The notes beneath the pieces were generated by a model that saw only the letters and a list, made by a program, of their open reading frames with translations, was not told the origin of the DNA and did no database searches. This document shows, in pieces, positions 1-11,425 of a DNA stretch of 64,000 bases. This DNA is from Camarhynchus parvulus (Eukaryota > Chordata > Aves > Passeriformes > Thraupidae), in assembly GCF_901933205.1 (NCBI RefSeq), contig NC_044574.1, forward strand, positions 45,665,609-45,729,608. Reading direction: 5' to 3'. The position numbers and the translations under genes were made by a program. The stretch's first letter is position 1. Each line of letters opens with the position of its first letter.

Positions 1-2885
1 ATCAAATTTTCAATCCCTCCACCCAAAAATACATCAGAAGGAACAGAGAAAGAAAGAGGCAGCAAATGGGCAGCTGAATTATCTCCCATGCAGGGCTGCA
101 GGGACTCTATTCTGTTTATCCAAAGCCAGTCCCTCCTGTGCACAAGAATGGTCCTTTAATTGGGGCTGGGATGCCTTGTGCAGGTCTGGTGCACCACAAG
201 CAGTACTTTATGGTGCCCCCAGCACTCAGAAACCCAAAGGAGGAGACAGGGAAGAGAGGAACAGATATGCAAGCAGTCAGCAGAGTTGTTTTGCAATGAA
301 ATACACTGCTTTGTGCAGTGAAAACATTTTCATTTCTGCAGGAGGGTTGTTGGCAAGGTAAGAGCAGTATTCTCACTCCTGCCCCAGGCCAGCTCATGGC
401 AGGGGTGAGAAAGTTTCACTCAGGATCCTTCTGGGAGAGAGTCAGGACAGGACTTTTCCTGGATCACTTAAGGTCTAGTGGAGAAGAGATGCTCTTAAGG
501 AGGCTCTGCAAGCTCAGTGCAACACACAGGCTGTGCCAGAGAGGTGATGGTTTTCCACAGAGCAACCTCTGAACATGCACTTGCAACATTCCCCAAGCAC
601 AGGTGTTGCTCCATAGCAGCACACCCGTGTGATATCCCACCACTTGCCCTGCTCCTGGCACAGGCATTCCAGCTCTATGCTTCCCCACAGGGAAGGTGGA
701 AGGTTGTTGAGGCACACAGGTGCAGCCCCACAGGAGGTCACCAGCAGAGCAAGATTTACAGCCAAGGTTTTGGCCAATGCTCTTATCTACCCCAGACCAC
801 TTACTGTGTGCAGCTTGTTTGGCAGCTGATGGGCTGGGGCTTGGGATCCTCAGCCTAGGGAAAGCAAAGGAAAGGCAAGGCAGCAGCAATGACAGTAGGA
901 GTTAAAGACAATCCATCCATCATCCATCTATCTGTCCACCCCAGGGACCACAGGTTTTGTCCTGGTTTCCATTAACCCTCCTTTATCCATAAACAGTGCA
1001 ACACCCTGGGCTGTCCGGCCTCTCAGACTTTGCAAGGGTCAGTTACAAAATAACCAAGTAAAATGCAAAAAGTTAAAACAAACACATGATGTATCTTGCC
1101 TCACTGAGGTTCTGTTACACCTTTGGATCTTCCCCCTCAACTCATCTGTACAAGGTAGACATACTGAACTGGTCATTGGTTCTTGGTAATAAATTCATAT
1201 TAATTCAGTAGGTCCCCAGAACTCCAAGTTTGCTATGCCACATGCTTGATCATACTTTTAAATTTAAATTGAAAGAAAACAACTATCTCCCAACTACGCA
1301 AATCAGCTATTTAGAGTGCCAGAATGATCATAGTATGTTCTCAGTGCTAGTGCATACTTTTTTCTTTTTGGAAAGCATCCAGATTATTTTTTGCACTTAA
1401 AAAATATTTTGCTATGCTTTTAGTTTCTGAAGAACTTCCTGAGTACTCTATGTAGGTAGCAGCATGCTGGAGAGCAAGAAGTTTTGAATTCAGTATTACT
1501 AAATCAGTTTGGCATTTGTGGTAAAAAGGTGTAACTTCCATGTCTCTGTTTACATGTAAGCATCTGAATATTCTGAGCAGAGTTTAATGGCTGTGTGGCA
1601 GCAGGGCTCTACAGGTCGAATGTGTCCTGCAGGGACAAGGCATGGAAATGATTCAGCATGTGGTAGATTGTGCCATCAGTACATAGTGGTGGTGAAGCTC
1701 TGTCATTAATAAAAATATATCACTTACAGTAGGTGAAGCTACTTCAGGTATCAGACAGAAAAAAAGCCCCTTATTTCATTCATTCCTACTTCTGCTGAAG
1801 TGCACATTTGTCTCAAGACAAACTTGGCTGTTTTAAAGACATACTAAATCCTTGCAAAAAGGGATTTCATTCTGGAGAGAAGAAAATTGGGCAATACAGC
1901 TGTAAGAGTCATAGAGCAGAGCATATAATGACTCACTATTTATCAACAAAGACACAGCCATGAGCAGGATGTGATGGTCTGGGATGGGCTGATGTCACAG
2001 CAAGGAGTGGGAAGACAAGACAATGAGACTATTATGACTATCTTTAACTACACAGCACAATCAGATACTTTATTACTATTATTAGTCACTGCAATTCTGT
2101 AATTCTACAAACCCACTCCATCCATGTACAAAGTTGTGAAAAATTTGTACAGCAGATCATTAATTTTTCTTACAAATTCATTCTCATTTAGTTTTTCTAA
2201 GAGATGTCTAAACTGGGCAGAGAAGTTTTGGAAGAAAAGCTCTGAAGTTATCCCTTATGGAAACAAAAAAATTATGGTGTAACCAATGCAATCCATTCAA
2301 AAGAATGAATCAGCCTCCTGGAGAAAGGAGTAGCTCAAAACATTGGGCTAAATGAAAAAACCTCCTCATATACTTTTTATTTGCTTCTCTTGCTTTGCAT
2401 ACTTTGGGCTTAGATTTTCAACCTTTCCTTTACAATCACGGCAGCTGGAAACGTGTTTTTACAATGGAAAAGGAGAATCCAGTTTAATCACACAAATTCC
2501 AGAGCTAAAGCTTCAAGGAAAGTCTTTCCCCTTCAGCTTGTGATTTGGCAGTGCTAAAGGTATAGCCAGACAGTTCTGAGGGACAATCCATAAGAGGTAA
2601 GCATTTAATAAGCAACCTTTGGCAATACTAGTGGGCTCCATAGGAGCAAATTTTCATCACTCTAAGAAGAGCTGAGAAGTACAATCTCTTTTTTTTCTTT
2701 CTTTCTTTTCAATTATGTAGTAGAAAAATGAGGCAGACTGTAAAAGCAGGCAGGTGGAGTATACACATCTTGCAAGGCTTAGCCCTTAAAGAAAGAGGCA
2801 AAGGGCTGTCCAGGGCCACCCTTCTGCCTTAGGGGAAGGGCCACCCTCAGCCTTCTGCTCATCCACCAAACCTGGCACCCAGAGG
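1..2885. other. Non-coding stretch, no gene seen
   Basis: I see no exon, RNA gene or recognisable mobile element here. The first 1 kb is moderately GC-rich and the rest is AT-rich, especially about 2,080-2,330. A short CATC-type simple repeat lies near 908-932 and a polypyrimidine run at about 2,686-2,709. GGGCCACCC recurs 25 bp apart at 2,813 and 2,838. The short open frames on both strands overlap one another and show no family signature, so they are taken as chance. Confidence 0.6.
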
Positions 2886-2995
2886 TCCTAACACTTTTGC
2901 TGGGGATCAACAACCAACAAACTCAATATCTTCCAGGCCTTGCTCTCCCTTTGGTGGGGATCAACAAACCAACAAAGTTCCCTCCAGGCCATCAC
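2886..2995. repeat. Imperfect two-copy tandem duplication, about 55 bp unit
   Basis: The word GGGGATCAACAA occurs at 2,902 and again at 2,957, exactly 55 bp apart. Each is followed by a CCAACAAA-type word and then TCCAGGCC. Small indels separate the copies downstream of the shared core. It reads as a local slippage-type duplication with no obvious function. Confidence 0.6.
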
Positions 2996-5343
2996 TTGGG
3001 TAGTGCTCCTTTACCAGGGCCAAATCTTGGCTCATGCCCAAGTGAGCAGTCACACCACAGGAAAGGATGGGTTCTCCCACTCTGTCAGGGACCTGACTCT
3101 TAAAGGCTTGTGGGTGTTTGTCTTCCAAGTGAGTGAGGTACAGTCCATCTGATGAGGAACATTATCAGCTGTAAGTAATTTGTGCTGCCCACTGCAAAAA
3201 TCTAAATGAGGTTATTACAATTTGCTTTTTCAATTAATTTCTCCACATTTTTTTAGATTGCTGCTGTTATCTTTTATATTCATTTCTATAAGCTGTTTCC
3301 AGTTAGGTGGCTGATATATATGAAGTTAAAAATCAGTAAGTCTTGAGAGGAAGTGGACACAGAAGATCTGTCAAATCCCACTGTGCAATAATCATGATTG
3401 AAACAGAACAAAATCTTAGATGCTTTTTATCCAGTGAATGAGAAATCAGCAGCCCCATAAGCTTTAAAGCACAGCTTGTCAATAAAGCAAGTTTCTCCCT
3501 CGTACATTACCCCTATGACATCCCCAACAGAAAAATAAATCACAAGCCTGGGGAAGCACTCTGAACTCAATGGTCAGTGCAGGGCATCAGGGAGGGAACA
3601 AAAGCATCTGATTTTTCTCTTGCCTTTTCCTACTGCAAGCCCACATATCTTTCCATTCTTTCCTTTCCTTAGGTATTATTTTCTGGAACAACAAAAATCT
3701 GTAAAACTGAAGCCATTTTTATTGACTTCTGAAGCCACATATTACATTTGCTCCAAGCTCTTCAATTAATCAGCACATCTCTTCATCACACCTCCTTTAA
3801 CTCTGCTTAGTAAGTCACTGGCAACAAAATCTGTTTTACCATGCCTTCTCCCGAACTTCCCTGTCCTATCCAACTGCATACTGGCACCATTAGCTCTTAG
3901 CAGACACTTAGGGCATCACACAGGGGGAAGAGGGAACAGAGAATTTTCCATTGCCAGGCATTTTGAGTCTGCTTGATTTCAGTACAGGGAATGCTTTATG
4001 TCAGGGGTACCTGGTGACACTTTCTGTGCAGCCAACCTGTGCAAGCCAAGGGAAGCTGCAGCAGTGCACCAAAGCAGCTCTGTCCCACTCCCTCCTCAAG
4101 CACTTGGTCTGGTTGGCAGGGTGGGCATCCCAGGACTGGGGGCAGCACAGGGATCATCTGGCTCTGGTTTCAGTAAATTTTGTTTCATGAAGTGCCAGGG
4201 CTGCTCTACAGCACACATTCCAATCCCTCATATCCTGTTCTGGCACCAGTAATGTGCCCCAGCTAGCAGTGAATGCAGCAGGTTTTCTCCCCTTGGCAAA
4301 ATTAACACATGGTGGCACAGCACACATGCCCAGGTAACAGCACTCCCAGCCTCTGCAAGGGCCATGATCTGCTGTGAGGGCACAAACTGCTGCCTGTGTC
4401 TGCTCTGCAGGAAAGCAGCAGGCACACGAAATGAGGTTTTTCCTCCTTTTCAATTTAACAGTCTCTTGGTACTACTCGGGTAATTATACCAGTGTGTCTC
4501 TTTGTAAGCTTTTTTTATTGTCCCTAGTATTCCCCCTGGCAAAGAACTAAGGAAAACATCAATTTTCTAAAAGCACTCTGGCTCAAGCTGGCCGCCAGTG
4601 ATGTAATGTGGCCATCCCTGAAGTCCAGAGTGTACAACTATAACCAAAATGAAGTTATTTCTTGTTTCCAGAACAATTTCTTTAGCACTGCTAAGAAAGG
4701 TCTGTAGAATAGAAAAGTGGTTCTGTGTACATTTTCTTTTTTTTTTCCCCTCCATGACTACAAGACAACATTTTTGCCGGTGTATTCTAAAAGGTATTTT
4801 GGTAAAATGCTTACCCCAACAAAACTCAGTGCCTGCTATCTGGCCTCTACCAGTTGAAAAATGCATATTCTCAGCCTCAATGCTTCCAGCAGTAGTTTTG
4901 GATTGGTGGTGAGGACATTATTCTGACCCCAACGAATCATTCTAGCATTTATCTGCAAATGATGGACAAAAGGGTTTTGTAGTGAAAGAAGCACAGCAAA
5001 GCAGCATTATTTAAGATGAATGATGGCCAGTTTTGAGATGTCCAGTAAGATAATGATACAGTTGGGTTTTTTTACTCATCTCTTAATAGATGTTTGAAAT
5101 TTCAGGAACCTGTCCTTCCAGTACAGGTACAAATGTTAATGCTAAAGAATAAAATGCATCAAAGGGCTCAAGCTATTTGATTACCAAAATATCTAATTTC
5201 ACTCTTCTGAATGAAGCTTTTCTTTCTGTTTTAAACAAGTCAGACATCAAGCTGATCAAGGTTAGTATATTTGAATAAAACTTTTTAACTATAACAGCTT
5301 AATGTGACCAGAAACAGTATTCTGTGGTACCAGTACATTCTTA
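2996..5343. other. Non-coding stretch, no gene seen
   Basis: AT-rich sequence alternates with a more GC-rich part at about 3,900-4,450. A T-rich run lies near 4,733-4,748. No splice-flanked coding-like segment or mobile-element consensus was recognised on either strand. Confidence 0.55.
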
Positions 5344-5760
5344 ATTGTTTTTGCTTTCCCTCTTAATAAGCAGATCGCACCTCCTCTTATAGAGTGCAAA
5401 TAACTCTGGTGAAGTGAAATGAGCCTACTCTTCTTAACAGTACAGCCATATATTTGCAGACTCTTTAGTGCTCCCTCCAACTTTTAGAACTGTTCCTCTG
5501 AACTCATCCTGTTCATTAAAAAACTTTCCAAAAAGCCCAGGTAACTCCCACACCTCATCCTGCGGCATACAGATTGGCCACTGAGGGTTACTGACATGTT
5601 TGTAAATGGCCCCTTGGGTATCTTCACCATCAAATTGTTTTGGAAGACCCAGGACCAGCTGGGAGATGTGAATTCCCCCCTTCTCAAAACTGCTGTGAAT
5701 GAATCTTATGGTGTAGGAATTGGGTACAGACCCATTAAAAAATGAGGATTCACAGTGACT
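5344..5760 (-). pseudogene. Possible decayed coding sequence, family unknown
   Basis: Read on the minus strand from 5,760 down to 5,344, one frame gives 139 codons broken by only two stops (TAA at 5,436-5,434 and TAG at 5,427-5,425). It ends at a TAA at 5,343-5,341. The first 108 codons are uninterrupted. The translation is rich in Gly, Asp, Glu, Phe, Val and Lys, for example GEDTQGAIYKHV and DEVWELPGLFGKFF. This differs from the Ser/Cys/Leu/His-rich chance frames elsewhere in the window. It has no early ATG, no clear splice sites and no poly-A tail, so it could be a decayed exon, an old retrocopy or an eroded mobile-element protein. I do not recognise the family, and a chance frame is not excluded. 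Confidence 0.25.
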
Positions 5761-8244
5761 TTATCATTTTCACAAATGCTTATGCAGTCTTGGGAGCACG
5801 TATGGCTGGTGTAGCTGCTGCCCTGGAATCTGCAGGTGAAATTACACCTAGTCTCTGCCATCCATCCCACTGCTCCTCTGATCTATCCCACCACCTCTCT
5901 GCAGCCTCCCTCCCCTACACAAATGGCACCAGTCTCGCCCACAGCAACTGAGAAATGGCATGGCCGGTTCCTCCAGCCTTCCTTTGTGCCACTCAGGAAA
6001 CAAATGTCTGCCTTACATAGGGTTCTACATTTTAACTCTTGGCTCCCTGTCCCTGGCAAGTCTCCAGTGTGCTTCTCTTTGCTCTGGTTTACACTTCAAT
6101 GCATTGCCACTTTCTGCCTAAGGGCAGGAGATCTCCCCTTCAGTCCCAATTAACTCTAAGGGCACAGAGGTACACGGAGAAGTTACTGTGACAACCACAC
6201 AGCCTCAAACTCCTTCTCTCCCCTTTCTGAGGGGAGAGAATTCCCTTCACACTCAGGAAATTTTTCTTTGCTGGCCTCCCAGGCTTAAAGCCACATGGTT
6301 TGTTTTCACAGTAACAGGATACACAGGAAGTCAGCCCATCCCACCCATGCCAGTAAGGGGGCTTGAGCCCTTCAGCTTTTACTCCAAGGAGCACCCTCAT
6401 TCTGAGCCATGCTCATCCAAGGCCTGTCCCATCTACCCTCTCCCAAAGGTTTTTCTAGATGGTGGAGCTCCCTCTGATAGTGATACCATATTATTCATCA
6501 TGTGCAGTGAGTTTTCAGCATCATTCAGTGCAGAAGGGCCAGGATGAGGCTGGGTCCACACTGCACAGCAGTACTGTGCTGCTGTACTTTGGCTTTCCTC
6601 TAGGACACAGAAAGCTCCACCCAGTCAAAGTTACATTGCACCTAAAGTATCTCCTGTGGCAGGCCTCAGGGCTGGATTGTGCTGTGCAAGCATACACCAT
6701 TTTTCCTGGTGTTCTACTCCATAAACAAATTTGAGTTTGACAACATTTTAAAACAACAAACAAACAAAATACAAGGAAGAATCACTATGTAGGCTTGTTA
6801 AGGGCTCATGAGTGTTTCCTCCTCCTAGCTGATTCTTAGATTTTTTAAAAAAGAAACCTCAGGTACGTATAATGGGTTTAAATGCTCTATTACCCCTTTA
6901 TATTCTTTCTCACCAAGTTCTTGTGGAAAATGTAAGTCTTTAGGCACTCAAAATGCTTTCCAGACAACAGTCGGAAAACAGCCTTTGCTGAGCTGCATTT
7001 TCTGTAGCATTTGCATAAAAATACAGTTCAATTCTCACTATATGCTGCAAAAATTGGACTCTTATTTCCATTAAGTTGGAAACTGTCCATATTGCCATAT
7101 GTAACCATTTTATCTTTCCTTGTTCCTTTCTTATAAAGCACAGTCCTTGATGCCAGCTTGCTTTATGTTTTTCCCATTCACAGGGAAGTGAAAAAAACCA
7201 GCATGATTCCTAAAGAGACAGCAGCAGAACAATAACTTTGCTCACAATCCAGAACAGCAAAAATCCAGCAAATCTAACCATTAAAGCCACCCCACTACAA
7301 AAACAAGGTTCAAACTGTGTTTTCCTAGTGACGGCTGGTTTGCAAGTGGGCTCTTAAAATATAAGTGACAGCAGTTTCCCAATGTCTCACAAAGTGAAGT
7401 GTTTAAAATAAATACTTGATATTCAGTCATTTAAAAAAACAGAGCTTCCTATTTCTGGTTTTATATCATACATTGTACTTAAAATCTGTGTGACAGTGAT
7501 GCACTTCTGGCAGCAAAGTGGAATATCTGCAAACATTTGCAATAATCTGGTATAAAGTTGGTTCCCTTGCTGTTCAGGCTGATTTCATTCATACAGACAC
7601 AGATCATAGCATCAGCTTTAGCAAAGTTACAGGAAAGATAAATTCAGCCCTTTTAGTTTGTGTTTACAGAGTCATACATTTTTTATAGTTCTACAGGCAG
7701 AGAGATTTCTGTTTAAAGCAGCATTTTTCTGGAGAAGACTACAGCACCATCACATGATTTCAAGGCGATTATATATAAATGAAATAGATAATTCAGAAGG
7801 CAGTCCCCTGTACTTGTCACAATGAGTGGGTGGCAATGATACAGTGAGTGTTTGCAAAAATGTTGAGCATTTGAGAAGAATTGTTTTTAATAATTGCGCT
7901 GATTTTGGCCTGAATGCCAATTTTGTGTCCAGTTTTAACATCAACAGACTGTGCCAGCTCCTCAACTAGTCCCATTTTTCCTGGTTTCACACAATTACTG
8001 CTACTCAGCAGTCTAGTCCCATGTCAGCCCTTATGCTTTGTTTGCACTAAAGAAATAATTATTTAAGCCTTAAAAACATCTCACCTCTGATTTCATCACT
8101 TTGACCACACTGACATTAGAGAACAGAGCTCAGAAGAAAACACTTTCATCTGACTCATTTCATTGTAACACCCTTTCTCTATCTCACAGAGCAGAGGTTG
8201 GGGGTGGGAAGGGGAAAAGCGGGACTGGGGGTTTTTCTCTGTTG
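5761..8244. other. Non-coding stretch, no gene seen
   Basis: The first 900 bases are GC-moderate. The sequence becomes AT-rich from about 6,740 to 8,090, with a short CAAA-type repeat near 6,760-6,772. No gene, RNA or mobile-element signature was recognised. Confidence 0.55.
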
Positions 8245-8273
8245 GATTTTTGTTTGTTTGTTTGTTTGTTTTT
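8245..8273. repeat. (TGTT)n microsatellite
   Basis: About five to six tandem TGTT/GTTT units are followed by a short T run. It is a simple sequence repeat with no evident function. Confidence 0.85.
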
Positions 8274-9520
8274 AGGGAGGCAGAGAGATGTCTCCTGAAC
8301 ACAACCAAGTGCAGCTGGAAAATCAAGGGCTCAGTTCAGCACTGTGCACATGTCCGGGGGTGGGGTGATGCTGATTCCAGCAGCATCATAAAGAGAAGTC
8401 TGCTTGGTTTTGGACGAGTCCCTGCTCAATGACTGTGGTGTCAGGGAGTCCCCAGCTCCTTGCTGCTGCCCTGGGCAAACCACCAGCAGGCAGGGAGGTG
8501 AGCTCCAGGCTGCCAGTATCCCCTTGTGCTGGGATGAGGAAGAGCTGAGCAGACAGAGAGGGCATCACTGCTTTGGAAGAGTTGGAATGGTTGGATGGGG
8601 AGGGAGGGAAAATGTTATTTCCTGAGTGAGTCACCTCGAGTTAAAGCCTCTGGGTTGTGTACAGCAGCTGAGGCTGATGCTGTCACTCAGTGAGTAATAA
8701 AGGAGATGCCAGCTCCCATCTGAACTCATTTTTTGTTCTGGCACTCAGGGAACTCACTCATCTTGGTAATTCTTTGCAGGTCTTGCTTGTCACACATGCT
8801 GCGTGAGGAATGCCTGTCCCAGAAAGGCAGATACCTCCCCACCAAATGGGGAAGCAAAGCCAAGCCCAGAGGAGAGAGGTTCAGCCATGATGTTTGTTTT
8901 GGGATTTCCCATGTCAAGTGCCTGTACAGATAACTCCCTGCTCAGCAAACCCTTCCCTCCTAGACTTTCACTCAGGCACATTCACACACAGGAGGCAGGG
9001 GGAAAGATAGACTTTACCCATGCCAACTCTAAACTCTCATTTGCAAGGAAAATAGCAACTTGCTCTCTCAGGCAATTAACGGCCATTATGTTTTGGGGCA
9101 TTTTCTTGCTGCTGTTCAGCAGCCACCTACTTTCCCTGTAGGCAAGAGCCAGCCCTGCTTTTTAACACTTCTCATTGTGTCGTGTAAGAACCAGCAATCT
9201 CACCCAGAACCTTCAGCAAATGATGCTTGGATGCAGTGGCACAGTGTGAACAGGGAGCTGCAACCACTGCCATTTGGCTCCACTCATTTTGGCATACTGG
9301 AGTCCTGTGGGCAACGTTCCTGCTGCTGGTACATTTTTAATTTTTTTAATGAAAATGTAAGTGAAGCAGCATCCAAACTGCAAAGCTTCCCAAGGAGGCA
9401 CATTGCCAGTGTTCCTTGTTGGCCAAATTGGGCAGGAGAGCAGGAACTTCCCTGCAGCAGCAAAGGCACTGAGACAGGCAGGGGCTAGATGATGTGGATT
9501 TCCCTGAAAATAACAAGTGA
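8274..9520. other. Non-coding stretch, no gene seen
   Basis: Moderately GC-rich sequence with overlapping chance frames on both strands. No domain, splice pattern or repeat consensus stands out. Confidence 0.5.
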
Positions 9521-9527
9521 AAATGGA

Positions 9528-9610
9528 GGGGAAAAAAAAGAAACAAACACCCCCCAACCAATCAACCAAAAAATACCCCAAACAAAAACTTTAAAACCAA
9601 ACAGAAACAG
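9528..9610. repeat. A/C-rich low-complexity tract
   Basis: The plus strand here is almost pure A and C with a few T, built from irregular AAACA, CCAAC and AACCAAA words. The minus strand is correspondingly G/T-rich. This is low-complexity DNA without a fixed unit. Confidence 0.7.
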
Positions 9611-11407
9611 GACCAAGGATAGAGTATATAAGGAAAGCTGTATGGCAGTAAGAATTATGCTGAAATTGTCTCACTAATGCCATCACCTTAGTTATCCTTT
9701 CTGCTTCCTTCAACACCTATCAGTCATCACATCCTCTCACTGATTTCTGATCTTCAGCTGCTCATCTTCCAGCTAACTCTCACGTGGTTAACTACTGGGA
9801 ACAGTTCCACTCCAGTAAAACTGAGCTACTAATCTTAGTAAGAGTTAGCACCTAAATTACTATTTCAGGACTAAGGCCCTGGCGCATGAAGCTTTCCAGG
9901 CAGCAACTGCCATAAACTGTTCAGCATCTAAAGAGACCTATACAAATTGTTTAAGCAATTTTAAAACCAACCCACTGGATTTGTGCCTGGTTGCACAATG
10001 CCAGGGCTGGAGCCTTTACCCCAGCCCAGCCTCCAGCCCCACTGCAGCCCTTGGGCTTGGGGAGAACCAGCCTTTCCCAGGGATTAATTGATGGAGCTTT
10101 TGAACTTTGCCTTTATCAGCAAACACCTTGGCTGGGGGTTTTATTTAAAGGTGTTAATTACTTGTGCGTTGTAATTGCAGCACAGCTACAAGCTCATCTT
10201 GGATTTCTGCCACACTGATGCTTGTGGCCTCCATTTAGCAGGATCATCTGCACCCTGCCCCGCTCCTGGAAACTGAATGGGTAATGTGAACACCAGCACA
10301 AAGGAGTCAAAAGAGGATTTCTGGTCACTCAAAAGTGATCAGAAAGCATTTTAAGAATATTTTGAATCTGCATGTTCAAGAGAATGAGCAAGATCCACAG
10401 GTGTACTATACCAGCAGAATGAAAGTGGTCTTAAAAGAGGTTAAGTTGTGCCAGACAGATCACTAACCCTAGACTCTAAATAAATACAATATAAAAATGC
10501 AGATATCATTCGCAGAGAGAGTGACAGAGTGAAAAGTTGAAGCTCATCTTGGGTGCTCCCAGGTGTTTGTGCCCAACAGAAGGTAAGTCCCCCCACTGCC
10601 TGGAGGGGGCTGTCTCAGATGCTGAGAAACAGTTCACCATTTCCATGAGGGCAAAAGGACAAAGTTCCTCCTGGATGAGGCTTGAAGTGACTGCGCAGCC
10701 TCAGAGACAACAAGCAGCTAAACCAGATTTCACCATAGGGCTAAATAACAAAAGATCAGTGTTTAGCAAGTAGTTAAGATAACAGCATCATCCATGTTTC
10801 TTTTTCACATGACAAAATTGAACTCAGAAGAGTGAAGAAATGTACATTGACTAATCTCTCCAGTTGTGGTGTGCTGACTTTTTCAGCTATTCCCTAGATC
10901 CCTGAAACCTCCATGCAGAGTGTTTCAAGCTTGTTCCCCTGACAGCCAGAATCATGACCACACAAGGGATGCCATTGGCAAGGAAGGGTGAAGAAGGCTG
11001 GTGAGGGATGCTACTCTGCTGCTGCAATGAGCCTGCAGCTCCCCATGCTGCTGCTACAGCTCCCAGCTTCAACACAGGTGCTCACCTGCTCTCCTCCACA
11101 TCATCCTGGCCTGCCAGGTTTACATCTCATCTCCAACACTTAACCATGTGAGAAGCTCCTTTCTTCATCTCAGGGTGAGCTCCTTTGCTTGTGTGTCATG
11201 CTCCCACCACCTAAGTGTGGACTGGGGAACAGCCTGGCAGCTTGGGGAAGCACAGGTGCACTACTAAAGGCACTGGGGTGAAATGCTGTTTCTTCTTGTT
11301 TCATTATCCTTCCTTCAGATGAGGATATTTTTAAAGTTTGGGAAAGGATTCAAGTCAGATGAGAAAAAAATCCCAACCACTTCTGGGCATATTTATAAAA
11401 CGAGTAG
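9611..11407. other. Non-coding stretch, no gene seen
   Basis: Mixed-composition sequence. No exon, RNA gene or mobile-element consensus was recognised on either strand. Confidence 0.5.
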
Positions 11408-11425
11408 TTTTTTTTTTTTTTTTTT
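11408..11425. repeat. Poly-T tract, 18 bases
   Basis: An uninterrupted run of 18 T. No AATAAA signal or coding relic was noticed beside its complement, so there is no case for a retrocopy tail. Confidence 0.85.

Noticed and set aside
5590..5610. Reversed forkhead-like word TGTTTGTAAATG as a fourth module copy
   Set aside because: Two mismatches in the core and no E-box at the expected distance.
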